From positions 1 to 24,579 of the forward strand of contig JAEZMT010000296.1 of assembly GCA_023442085.1 (NCBI GenBank): DNA of 24,579 nt. The letters run 5' to 3'. The first letter of the stretch is position 1; the number at the start of each line of letters is the position of its first letter. Position numbers and translations under genes: made by a program. The notes beneath the pieces were generated by a model. It worked only from the letters and a program-made list of their open reading frames with translations, was not told the origin of the DNA and did no database searches. Of the stretch, positions 9,701-15,953 are shown piece by piece. This stretch comes from Pseudomonadota bacterium. GTDB lineage: Bacteria; Pseudomonadota; Alphaproteobacteria; Rhizobiales; Xanthobacteraceae.

Positions 9701-11204
9701 CGTCCACGTTGTCGCGGGCATCGACCGACACCGTGTTGCCGGTGCCGATGCCGACCGCCAGGATGCCGTTGCCGTTGCCGGCCGTCACATTGTCCCTGGT
9801 GGTGACGTCGACGTTGGCCGCGCCGGTGCCGACCGCGGAATTCCAGGTGGAGGGATCGGCCGGGTCGAAGCCGGTGAAGTCGCCGACGCTGGCGCCGAGG
9901 GCGAAGACGCCGTTGCCGTTGGTGCCTTCCACGTCGCCGGAGACGTTCACCGTGGTGTTGGCATTGCCGTTCAGGCTGCCCGCGAGGGCGAAGATGCCGT
10001 TGGAGCCGCCGGTCACGTCGGCCGAGCCCTGGACGGTGGTCGTGGCGGTGTTCGGTCCGCCGGAGACCGGGGCGGTGATGGCGGAGGCGAAGATGCCGGC
10101 GCCCGTGCCGCCGATCACCGAGCCGCCGTTCGCGGTCACGGTGGTGGTGGCGTCCACGCCGATGCCGCTCAGGCCGACCGAGGTGGCAGTGGCATTGATG
10201 CCATTGGTGCCGCCCTGAACGAAGGTGCCGCTGGTGGTGACCGAGGAGACGGCCGGGATCTGCGTGCCGCCGAGGGAGAAGCCCACGGCGGTGGCGTTGA
10301 TGCCGTCGCCCGAGGTGCCCATCGCGGTGCCGCCGACGAACCGCAGGTCGAGGTCGGTGCCGGTGGCGGCGACGCCGTTGGTGCCGCCCATGAAGAAGGA
10401 ATTGTTGGCGGTGAGGTTCACTTCCTGGCCGAGGAAGTTGGCGCCGGAGCCCGAGGTGCCGCTGAAGAAGCCGCCGTTCGTGGTGGTGTTGATGGTGCCG
10501 AGGGCGTTGAAGTTCAGGCCGTTGGTGCCGCCGCTGACGAAGGCAGCTGGCGTGGAGGTGAAGGTGATGTCGCCCAGGGTGGAGGTGAGGTTGATGCCGT
10601 TGCTGCTCGCCTCGGTTCCGGTCGCCGTGCCGGCGAAGCCGGTCATGGTGATGTTGCCGACCGCCGCGGTGGCGCTGATGCCGTTGTCGCCGCCCGTCGC
10701 CGTACCAGTGAAGTTGTTCGCGGTGATGTTGCCGGTGGTGGCGAAGAGCTGGATGCCGTTTCCGGTCGTGCCTGTAGCCGAACCGGAGAAGTTGTTCAGC
10801 GTGATGCTGGTGCCGGCGTTGTACACAATGCCGTTGGCGTCGCCGGTGAAGGTCGCGGCGGTGTTGTTGCTAGTGATCGAGGTCAGAGTACCGACGTTCA
10901 GGGCGGTTCCGCTCGGCGCGGTCTGGACGATGACGCCAGCACCGGCATTGACCGTCGTGCTACCGAAGATGTTGTTGTTCGAGAAGCCGTTATTATCGGT
11001 GCCGGTGCAGTCCACCGTCACATTCGGAAAGCCCGCGCTGGAGCACGCCGCATCCGCCGTCCCCGGCTGGATCACGCTCGCCAGAACCGTCGCCAGCGCG
11101 GAGCTGAGGAGGAGCGCTCGTGCCCGGCCGCGGGTTACGGAGCCTCCCTTGGCGGAGGACCGAACATGCGCGCCAGACAGGATGGTGCCGCCCGAATTGA
11201 CCAT
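3741..11204 (-). CDS. Giant autotransporter (type Va secretion) with repetitive beta-helix passenger
   Basis: About 2,487 residues from the ATG at 11204. A signal sequence (RARALLLSSALATVLASV, then an Ala-rich AxA site near TADAA) is followed by a mature start with two cysteines (ACSSAGFPNVTVDC), common in alphaproteobacterial autotransporters. The passenger of about 2,150 residues is Gly/Thr/Asn/Val-rich with short repeating beta-strand units (GFGV, LGVG, VNVTT), predicting a long right-handed beta-helix. The last 280 or so residues (from about 4600 to the stop) alternate polar and aromatic residues and end in YQW, the terminal aromatic expected of an outer-membrane autotransporter barrel. 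Passenger function is unknown; adhesion or biofilm formation is the usual role. The start is uncertain: the frame continues to ATG 11219 and GTG 11303, and the 11204 ATG has only a G-rich GGGGGTG upstream. It is divergent from an AraC-type regulator. Confidence 0.9.
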   Translation of the reverse strand: MVNSGGTILSGAHVRSSAKGGSVTRGRARALLLSSALATVLASVIQPGTADAACSSAGFPNVTVDCTGTDNNGFSNNNIFGSTTVNAGAGVIVQTAPSGTALNVGTLTSITSNNTAATFTGDANGIVYNAGTSITLNNFSGSATGTTGNGIQLFATTGNITANNFTGTATGGDNGISATAAVGNITMTGFAGTATGTEASSNGINLTSTLGDITFTSTPAAFVSGGTNGLNFNALGTINTTTNGGFFSGTSGSGANFLGQEVNLTANNSFFMGGTNGVAATGTDLDLRFVGGTAMGTSGDGINATAVGFSLGGTQIPAVSSVTTSGTFVQGGTNGINATATSVGLSGIGVDATTTVTANGGSVIGGTGAGIFASAITAPVSGGPNTATTTVQGSADVTGGSNGIFALAGSLNGNANTTVNVSGDVEGTNGNGVFALGASVGDFTGFDPADPSTWNSAVGTGAANVDVTTRDNVTAGNGNGILAVGIGTGNTVSVDARDNVDATGGFGVIAGSIGTGGTVDVETQSVSGTAGGVLGFNTDGNVNVTTNGTVEVASGGLVGVGAIANNGNATVNFSGVIDPPLIGVASVAIGNGTATTNTAGNIDADLIGVLALNVGDGRVDVDNSATVESTVGATPLIGVAGIKVGNNNAGLDVNVENKGVVEDYQVGVLGLAVGNGNDVNVSNLAVVQAGFLGVGGVVVGDGTGTETVTVSNIGAIQTGGIGVLGAAIDLDSSGAGTNVSVTNGGAISGGFLGVAGVAIGPGTGTTVDVQNSGAILNNSGIGVAGLAFGDGHTVTVNNQGSVNADIGGVIGVIGGANGTLNVTNSGAISTQGAAVAGLVAGNEGQVKVTNTGAITGGLLGVGGIVIGDNTTGIATTVDVKNSAAITNDGIGVLGGGIGTNQVVKVSTSGAINSGLLGVGGFSIGANGNVDVTTTAAVTSGGAGVVGAGLGDGSVVTVTTGEQVDGTFLGVGGLISGAGSSLTIVTEDKVTSSDGFGVAALGLGTGQTINVTTQQEVSGDLLGVGALNLGGGGTTVNVETQAKVTSASGFGVLGGSIGTGANTVNVTTQKQVSGDLLGVGGIIGGTGGTLTVETKDTVDSANGFGVAALGLGSNTINVTTDKAVTGRYLGVGALALGDQNTVTVLTKDTVTSSDGFGVLGGAIGAGPNTVSVTTEKAVAGDLLGVGGVVGGTGGSLTVLTKDTVDSANGFGVAALGFGSNTIDVTTDKAVTGRYLGVGALALGDTNTVTVLTKDTVTSADGFGVFGGAIGAGPNTVAVTTEKDVSGRLLGVGGILGATGGSLDINTKAAVTSADGFGVAGLAFGNNNAVKVLTEGTVSGDLLGVGALSIGDGGTVDVNTKAAVTSANGIGVLGGNIGAGQQVTVVTDGTVNAAVAGVIGFNTGGNADVTVNQKVSVAPGGFIGAAAIAGGTGNATLTINGVIDPPAVGGGALTIGSGTATVNVNAEVQATTIGIVGANIGNGAIDVNVNAGGTIKSDGIGILTFKLGDGPTTIDVNAAVGGLNQAATGGDGILAIAFGETPITINTTALGTINAGDDGISVAQLGGGDITITTNGTITAGDEGIQVLAAALTAGNVTVTNNAAISATDNGIFILKAGDGTVQVNANANITSTTANGIEANAIFGTGDVNVAQAGLTTITAQDFGVIASKTLGTGNVTVTTGTLSAINATAGGIFAGRFGGTGDVVVTTGITSGITTSGNGIDAQSIGATGNVTVTTGLASGVTAGGDGIVANKFAGSGDIFLTTGSSSTVAAGDDGLTATNFAFGAGNDIFVTTGLNSSVVANDKGIRAGGWDNVTVTTSDLSLIRGDADQTGVGNAIRIFEADFATVNIGTNNAVIGSGKSWGEAVISVNSDDGTIINVGAGTLVSSWSYTGGNNLPGLIVAASDIVIDTDGGATTITNEGTIVGRIGLTGNDDTFNNLSSNTWVTVGNNFFGAGNDTVNNSGRVVTALQGSVAETTNFFSLETFNNGDPLFLQAGLLTMIDEVPGQIAFNGARDVTYVSGTWNGVGNSRVGLDSFLGAAGSTSDQLAVGGLDVNGLEIAGLVTTGSTGLVINDVNAGPGAFNLAGIRVVDVQSAAGTTNPNSFYIDPASTNYAPKFGGVIDKGFFFYDLTVIGNDQYLIGLPDQEAFELPKLVTGAQAIWHETTGVWLDRQADLRTYLQGTPTQLVTKEGVKTINGDPASVTPGIWGKVIGSWGSRDASNTFAGGGGIYGFDTGYNQNIYGFMAGVDFGKENVFASNDAVVFGVLGGFVGSNLNFSNSPTSADYSGGTVGAYATYITGNWYFDALVKADFLSMDYNAPTLAGIGYFGQSTDARNVGFALDTGYRLYTWGNGGFLDGLATLSYVNTNISNLNIAGATFVDFGNNDSLRGSLGARVGGQVYDAATYRVQASLTGRVWYEFLGDNAVTLFNPGVPFSTVDNFDGLFGEVGVGFNVFAKDSGWNSFVNADVKFGDNYTAGSAKGGLRYQW
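7165..8118 (-). repeat. 318-bp tandem repeat registers inside the autotransporter passenger
   Basis: The DNA repeats with a period of exactly 318 bp, for example the blocks beginning at 7483 and 7801, and the blocks at 7561 and 7879. Each period encodes 106 residues, made of two roughly 53-residue half-units: one begins GRYLGVGALALGD and contains TVTSxDGFGV, the other begins GDLLGVGG and contains TVDSANGFGV. Two registers are nearly identical and the third (7165-7482) diverges in its second half. More degenerate copies of the half-unit extend across about 7000-10000. The near-identity of the central copies indicates recent duplication by slippage or recombination. Confidence 0.85.
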
Positions 11205-11604
11205 CTTCACCCCCAACATGCAGCGGCAGGAGGAGCCCTCCGCCGGCCTGAACGTGTTTGGGCCGCCACAATCTGCGACCATTGGTTGTGGAGCGATTTT
11301 CACACTCCTCGAACTGAGGCGAACTTACCCATGGTCTGCAATCACCTCTCCGCAAGACGCGACTCATCACTGCTCAAAAAACGAAATGCTTCATATTCAC
11401 GTGAGGTGTTGCACTTTTGCCATGTCGGCAAATTTCACGGAGATTCAGATATTTAACCCATTTCCATGCTCCGAGCGGTTGCGGGCAACCGCTCTACGGT
11501 CAAGGCCAAGACAGAATATTGAACGGTACTTCGGTAGCTAGAGTTGCATTTAGACTCTGTTTGCTCTGTTGTTGCGCCGGCTGGGCAAGGGGCGGAAACC
11601 AGAG
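11205..11604. promoter_or_regulatory. AT-rich divergent regulatory region between autotransporter and AraC regulator, with three palindromes
   Basis: This gap of about 400 bp is clearly richer in A+T than its surroundings, especially 11360-11560, and has no convincing gene of its own. It holds TCACGTGA (11397-11404), TTTGCC-N5-GGCAAA (11416-11432), and a perfect 10-bp inverted repeat GAGCGGTTGC-GG-GCAACCGCTC (11473-11494). None is followed by a T-tract on either strand, so operator sites are more likely than terminators. No -35/-10 pair with proper spacing stood out. The divergent arrangement suggests that the AraC-type protein acts here on the autotransporter, on itself, or on both (inference). 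Confidence 0.55.
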
Positions 11605-12573
11605 ATGGAGGACTATCTAAAGATTTCGCAGACGCAATATTTAAGTATTCATGATTGCTCTGCGTCAAATTCACAGCTTCATCATGCGCGGTTGCAAGGT
11701 GGCATCGCAGTGGCGCCCAAGGTCAAGTCCGCTCAGGACGGGCTAAGTTTGCGCCAGACGCTATTGCCGAATGTGGCCATTATTTGTGCGACAGCGCCAC
11801 AATTGGGCGCCCTGCGTGTCGCCGCGCTGGAGCTGCCACTCATTGTGGCCGGGCGAGCCACCGAATCCGTAACACTGGCCGTCGATCAGGAGCCGCCCCG
11901 CGATATACCCGCGAACGCCTCCTTCCTCGCCACCGTCCGCAACCGCGCGGACATCCGCTTTCCGGGCGGCACGCTGTTTCTGGTGGCAGCCCCGCAGCGG
12001 GGCCCGATCATGGGAGAAACCGGCGGGAGCCTGTCCACCGCGCCGGACGAATCGGTGGACCTGCTCATCACGCAGGCACAATCCATCGTTGGACGCGATC
12101 TGCCGCCGGCTCTGGCCCGGGCGTGCGAGGCGGGATTGCTGGCGCTGCTTTCGGTTGCGCGCGAGCGCGAGGATCACGGGGCCGTCGATGGCGACCCGCT
12201 GTTCCGCGACATTCTCGCCGACATCGCCGCCAACTGCCGCCAGCAGGATTACGGGGTCGCCCAGGTCGCCCAGCGCTACAAGCTGAACGTGCGCACGCTC
12301 CAGAAGATGTTCCAGAAGCACGGCACGACGATCCGCGAACACATCACCGCCGCCCGCCTGAAATACGCGGGCGCGGCCCTGCTCGATCCCGCCAATGCTG
12401 GAAAGAAGGTATCGGACATTGCGTTCGAGGCCGGCTTCAACGACATCGCCACCTTCAACCGCCTGTTCCGTCGCACCTTCGGGCGCGCGCCCTCCGCCTT
12501 CAGGACAGAGGCGAATCAGGCGGCGGCCGGCGTTGCCCGCGCCGAGCAGGCGGATATCGGCGACATCGCCTGA
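11605..12573 (+). CDS. AraC/XylS-family transcriptional regulator
   Basis: A protein of 322 residues from ATG 11605. The frame can be extended to a TTG at 11569; the ATG is preferred although its GGCGG lies rather far upstream. The C-terminal 100 or so residues form the double helix-turn-helix of AraC proteins: VAQRYKLNVRTLQKMFQKHG is the first helix-turn-helix, and VSDIAFEAGFNDIATFNRLF followed by FRRTFGRAPSAFR is the signature second one. The N-terminal 200 residues resemble the AraC-binding-domain-like part of regulators such as FeaR/NphR (QTLLPNVAIICATAP, RADIRFPGGTLFLV), but no ligand can be inferred. It is divergent from the autotransporter and convergent with the gamma-glutamylcyclotransferase gene. 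A role in activating the autotransporter is inferred from position only. Confidence 0.9.
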   Translation: MEDYLKISQTQYLSIHDCSASNSQLHHARLQGGIAVAPKVKSAQDGLSLRQTLLPNVAIICATAPQLGALRVAALELPLIVAGRATESVTLAVDQEPPRDIPANASFLATVRNRADIRFPGGTLFLVAAPQRGPIMGETGGSLSTAPDESVDLLITQAQSIVGRDLPPALARACEAGLLALLSVAREREDHGAVDGDPLFRDILADIAANCRQQDYGVAQVAQRYKLNVRTLQKMFQKHGTTIREHITAARLKYAGAALLDPANAGKKVSDIAFEAGFNDIATFNRLFRRTFGRAPSAFRTEANQAAAGVARAEQADIGDIA

Positions 12574-12613
12574 GCGCTTCCGGGCCGCTCCACGACCCGC
12601 GGCGCCTCACGGC

Positions 12614-13303
12614 TCATCCCTGCGATTCAAGGGCCTCGCGGCGGCGGCGGACGGCGGCGGCCAGCGCGTCCAGGGCGGGATCGCTGACGCCGTGCCCCGC
12701 CAGCCCCTCGCAGGTCGCGAACAGATACTCGGCCGCAGAGCCGATGGCGCCGCGCGCGGTGGCGAGCCGCTCCACCACCTCGTCCTCGCTCAGCCCGCCG
12801 GCATAATGCGGGTTGGCGCGGTCCATGGTGAAGGCGATGGCGCAGCCGATCTCCCCGCCGTCCGGATCGGTGACCTCCAGCCAGCGCGGCACATAGGCGC
12901 CGGAGAGCATCTCGCGCCGCCACAGGAGGGAGAGTTCATGCTCCAGCCCTTCCTCCGGCAGGCGGAAGGCGACGCCGGTGCAGTCGCCGCCCGAATCAAG
13001 GGCGAGCGTGAGGCCGGGATGGGCGCGGGAGCCCCGCCCCACCACCGTCTCAAGGCAGAAGGCCCGATGCCAGCCGTCGATGCGGCCGACCCGGCACGCC
13101 TCCACCCGCACGGTGGGGTTCCAGATCAGCGAGCCGTAGGCGAAGAGCCAGACCGGTCCGTCCGGCCGCGCCGCCAGCGTGGCCCTGAGCGAGGCGGCGC
13201 GTTCGGCCGCCGTGAGCACGGCCAGATCCGGCGCGTCGCGCGCGACCAGCGCGTCAATGCCGCCGGCCTCGATGAGTTCGCGGGTAAGAGCATGCATCTT
13301 CAT
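12614..13303 (-). CDS. ChaC-like gamma-glutamylcyclotransferase
   Basis: A protein of 229 residues from ATG 13303, with AGGGG four bases upstream. VWLFAYGSLIWNP (residues 51-63) is the glycine-rich substrate-binding loop of the gamma-glutamylcyclotransferase fold, followed by GWHRAFCL, VGRGSRAHPGLTLALD and LWRREM, where E131 is the likely catalytic glutamate. ChaC-family enzymes cleave glutathione to 5-oxoproline and Cys-Gly in the cytosol, so the probable role is glutathione turnover. The extra 45 N-terminal residues before the core are poorly conserved. It is convergent with the AraC gene (40-bp gap without a clear terminator) and divergent from the bacteriophytochrome gene. Confidence 0.9.
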   Translation of the reverse strand: MKMHALTRELIEAGGIDALVARDAPDLAVLTAAERAASLRATLAARPDGPVWLFAYGSLIWNPTVRVEACRVGRIDGWHRAFCLETVVGRGSRAHPGLTLALDSGGDCTGVAFRLPEEGLEHELSLLWRREMLSGAYVPRWLEVTDPDGGEIGCAIAFTMDRANPHYAGGLSEDEVVERLATARGAIGSAAEYLFATCEGLAGHGVSDPALDALAAAVRRRREALESQG

Positions 13304-13591
13304 GGCTGCCCCTATTTAAGCAGGAACCGCGCCAATTCCCATGCCCCTCGCTTCGCACCGCCAGGACGGGCACACCGACCTTCCCATGATACCTCAGCCG
13401 CCCTCCCACCGGTATGTCGGTGGGCCTGAGACGTTGCCTTTGCGATTTTCCGGGCTTGTCGAGGGCTTGGCATTTGGCTTGGCAGCAAAAGCCATGCGAT
13501 GAAGAGAAGAACAAACTGTGTCCATCGCTAGCAACGGTGGACGCAGGCATCGGGGGCTTCGCCGGGGGGCGCGGCCGGGTCCCGTCCATAT

Positions 13592-13615
13592 TCAGCGCGG
13601 GTTGCCCCGCGCTGA
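13592..13615. promoter_or_regulatory. Perfect 10-bp inverted repeat upstream of the bacteriophytochrome gene
   Basis: TCAGCGCGGG and CCCGCGCTGA are separated by TTGC and end 24 bases before the ATG at 13640. As RNA this is a very stable 10-bp hairpin with a tetraloop; as DNA it could be an operator. There is no T-tract, so it is not a classic terminator. The rest of the 336-bp gap (13304-13591) holds no gene I can support; it contains three GGCTTG copies at 13453, 13464 and 13476, spaced by about one helical turn. Confidence 0.5.
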
Positions 13616-13639
13616 GCGATCACGAGCGCGAACTGCCCC

Positions 13640-15811
13640 ATGAAAGACGCCTCCGTCAGCAGCACCGCGCCCCGCGGCACGCCGGATATCGGCGGGTGCG
13701 ACAGCGAGCCGATCCATATCCCAGGTTCGATCCAGCCCCACGGCCTGCTGCTGGTGGCCGACCCCCGCACGCGGACCGTGGTGGGCGGGGCCGGCGACAT
13801 CGAGGGCCGACTCGCCGAGGGCTGGCTCGGCGCCACCCTCGACACGTTGCTCGGGCCGGACATGGCGGCGCCGCTCCAGGCGGCCGTGCAGCAGGGCCCC
13901 CAGAACGTCGTCACCCGCCTCGGCCTCCTCGCCGGGCGCGGCGAAACCTTCGAGGTGCTGCTGCATCGCGCGGCGCAGGGCATCCTGGTGGAGCTGGAGC
14001 CGGCCCCGGAGGTGCGGCTCGGTGCCGCCGAGGTGCTGGCCGGGCTCGACGCAGCCGCGGTGAGCTTCGAGCGCGCGGCGGACCTGCGCAATCTCTGCGC
14101 CGAGGCGGCCGCCGTCTTCCGCCGCATCACCGGCTTCGACCGCGTGATGATCTACCAGTTCCTCGACGACGAGGCGGGAACGGTGCTCGGCGAGGCGAAG
14201 GTCAAGTCGATGGGCTCCTTCCTGAATCATCATTTTCCCGGCAGCGACATCCCCCGCCAGGCCCGCGCGCTCTACGTGCGCAACCGCGTGCGGGTGATCC
14301 CGGACGTGTCCTACACGCCCGCCCCTCTGCGTCCGGCGGAGGCTGGGCTGGCACAGCTCGACCTGTCTGACGTGATGCTGCGCTCCGTCTCGCCGGTCCA
14401 CATCCAGTATCTGCGCAACATGGGGGTCGGCGCCTCCGCCTCCATCTCCATCGTCAAGGACGGCGTGCTGTGGGGCCTCGTCGCCTGCCACAACCGCACG
14501 CCCCGCCGCCTTCCCTATGAACTGCGCATGGCCTGCCAGTCGCTGGCCTTCAACCTCGCCCGCCAGATCCGGACCCGCGAGGAGGCGATGCAGTATCGCG
14601 ACCGCATCCGGCTGCGCGGCGCCGAGGATGCCCTCGCCGACTATCTGACCGCCGACGCCCCGGTGGACGAGATTCTGGCCCGCCACGGCGACGACCTGCG
14701 CCGGGCGCTGGGCGCCGACGGCTTCGCCGTGGTGGAGGCCGACCGCGTGCGCGCCTGCGGCCGCTGTCCGGACGAGACGGTGCTCAAGCGCATCGCCCGA
14801 TGGGTGGAGGGCAGAACGCAGGGGCGCGCCTTCAGCACCCACACGCTGCCTGCCCTGATGCCCGCCGCCGCCGATTTCGCGGAGCTGGCGAGCGGCCTTG
14901 CCGCGGTGACCATCACCGGCGACGAGCCGCTGGCGCTTCTGTGGCTGCGCGCCGAGCAGGTGGAGGTGGTGAACTGGGCCGGCAACCCGCACCGCGACGT
15001 GTCGGTCGATCCGGCCGCCATGCTCAATCCGCGCACCTCGTTCGAGGCGTGGACCGAGACCGTGCGCGGCAAGGCGCGGCCGTGGTCGCTGGCGGAGGTG
15101 GAGACCATCGGCCGCCTCGGCCACGCCGTGCTGCAGGCGCGCCAGAACCGGCGCGTGCGCGATCTCAACCGCCGGCTCTCCGCCACCGTGGTGGAGAACG
15201 AGCAGTTGCTGCAGCACAAAGACTTCCTGATGCGCGAGGTGAACCACCGCGTGCAGAACAGCCTGCAGCTGGTGTCCTCCTTCCTGCGCCTGCAGTCGCG
15301 CCGGCTCGGTGAGAGCAAGGCGTCGGCGGCCCTTGCCGAGGCCGAGCGGCGGGTGGCGGCGGTGGGCCTCGTGCATCGCCAGCTCTATTCCGGCGAGCAG
15401 GTGGAGGCGGTGGACCTCTCGCGCTACCTCATCGACCTCACCCGCGAGGTGACGAGCGCGCTGGGCCATGAATGGGAGCAGCACATCCGCCTCGACGTGG
15501 CCCCCGTGCTGATGGCAGCCGATCGCGCGGTGCGGCTGGGCCTCATCCTCACAGAGCTGGTGCTGAACACCGCCAAATATGCCTACGGCGGCGCGCCCGG
15601 CCCGCTCAGCGTGGCGCTGGAGCAGCACCGCGACCGCTTCCGCCTGATCGTCGCCGACAAGGGCGGCGGCAAGGTGGGCGAGCGGCAGGGCTTCGGCACC
15701 ATCATGATCAAGGCCATGGTGCAGGGGCTCGACGGCATGCTCTCCGACGAGGAGAACGACCCTGGCCTGCGCACCATCGTCACCGCCCCCATCTGCCCGG
15801 CGGGAAGTTGA
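13640..15811 (+). CDS. Bacteriophytochrome (PAS-GAF-PHY) with HisKA_2-type histidine kinase
   Basis: A protein of 723 residues. The PAS domain starts GGCDSEPIHIPGSIQPHG; C20 is at the position of the biliverdin-binding cysteine of bacteriophytochromes. The GAF domain (about 135-310) has the PASDIP-type motif as PGSDIP with D203, SPVHIQYLRNMGVGAS, and H284 in ACHN. The PHY domain (about 320-500) contains the tongue PRTSF motif (464-468). A HisKA_2/HWE-type dimerisation domain has MREVNHRVQNSLQ, with H536 as the predicted phosphorylated histidine, and a short HATPase follows (LILTELVLNTAKYAYGG, GFGTIMIKAM). Members sense red/far-red light through bound biliverdin in the cytosol. The Shine-Dalgarno before the ATG is weak. 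No response regulator, heme oxygenase or ppsR gene follows, so partner and output are not visible. Signature residues are intact and a functional photoreceptor is expected. Confidence 0.96.
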   Translation: MKDASVSSTAPRGTPDIGGCDSEPIHIPGSIQPHGLLLVADPRTRTVVGGAGDIEGRLAEGWLGATLDTLLGPDMAAPLQAAVQQGPQNVVTRLGLLAGRGETFEVLLHRAAQGILVELEPAPEVRLGAAEVLAGLDAAAVSFERAADLRNLCAEAAAVFRRITGFDRVMIYQFLDDEAGTVLGEAKVKSMGSFLNHHFPGSDIPRQARALYVRNRVRVIPDVSYTPAPLRPAEAGLAQLDLSDVMLRSVSPVHIQYLRNMGVGASASISIVKDGVLWGLVACHNRTPRRLPYELRMACQSLAFNLARQIRTREEAMQYRDRIRLRGAEDALADYLTADAPVDEILARHGDDLRRALGADGFAVVEADRVRACGRCPDETVLKRIARWVEGRTQGRAFSTHTLPALMPAAADFAELASGLAAVTITGDEPLALLWLRAEQVEVVNWAGNPHRDVSVDPAAMLNPRTSFEAWTETVRGKARPWSLAEVETIGRLGHAVLQARQNRRVRDLNRRLSATVVENEQLLQHKDFLMREVNHRVQNSLQLVSSFLRLQSRRLGESKASAALAEAERRVAAVGLVHRQLYSGEQVEAVDLSRYLIDLTREVTSALGHEWEQHIRLDVAPVLMAADRAVRLGLILTELVLNTAKYAYGGAPGPLSVALEQHRDRFRLIVADKGGGKVGERQGFGTIMIKAMVQGLDGMLSDEENDPGLRTIVTAPICPAGS

Positions 15812-15926
15812 TGCCATCGACCCTGATCTTCGACCGGTGTCTGGCGGGCCGGCGCTCAGGGGCCGCGCGGGCCTGACCGGAGCCCCTTCCGTTCGGCCCC
15901 TGCCCTACCTATCTCAGCCTCATCTT

Positions 15927-15944
15927 TCGTTCGGGGGCGAACGA
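15927..15944 (+). promoter_or_regulatory. Inverted repeat overlapping the ribosome binding site of the flavin oxidoreductase gene
   Basis: TCGTTCG-GGGG-CGAACGA is a perfect 7-bp inverted repeat with a 4-base spacer. It ends nine bases before the ATG at 15954, and its right arm includes the first bases of the likely GAGG ribosome binding site (15943-15946). A hairpin here could limit translation, or the palindrome could be a protein-binding site. The remaining gap after the phytochrome gene (15812-15926) shows only a 21-codon ORF overlapping the stop. Confidence 0.4.
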
Positions 15945-15953
15945 GGCTGGTTG

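Noticed and set aside
7000..10000. Regularly spaced repeats that could suggest a CRISPR array
   Set aside because: The repeats are in-frame protein repeats of variable sequence and spacing within the autotransporter, with no constant repeat plus unique spacer pattern and no cas genes.
4719..11456. A 2,245-codon open frame on the plus strand opposite the autotransporter
   Set aside because: It is an artefact of the GC-rich repetitive coding strand; the product is a biased Gly/Asp/Val/His/Ala/Arg string without domains, signal or ribosome site, whereas the minus strand encodes a clear autotransporter.
12574..12613. GAGCG-N9-CGCTC hairpin between the AraC and ChaC genes
   Set aside because: Five-base stem with no T-rich tail on either strand.
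13592..15817. A 741-codon minus-strand frame opposite the bacteriophytochrome
   Set aside because: Shadow of the phytochrome gene, whose chromophore and kinase motifs are intact on the plus strand.
15811..15876. A 21-codon ORF overlapping the phytochrome stop codon
   Set aside because: Too short for a response regulator, no family features, and likely chance despite the stop/start overlap.
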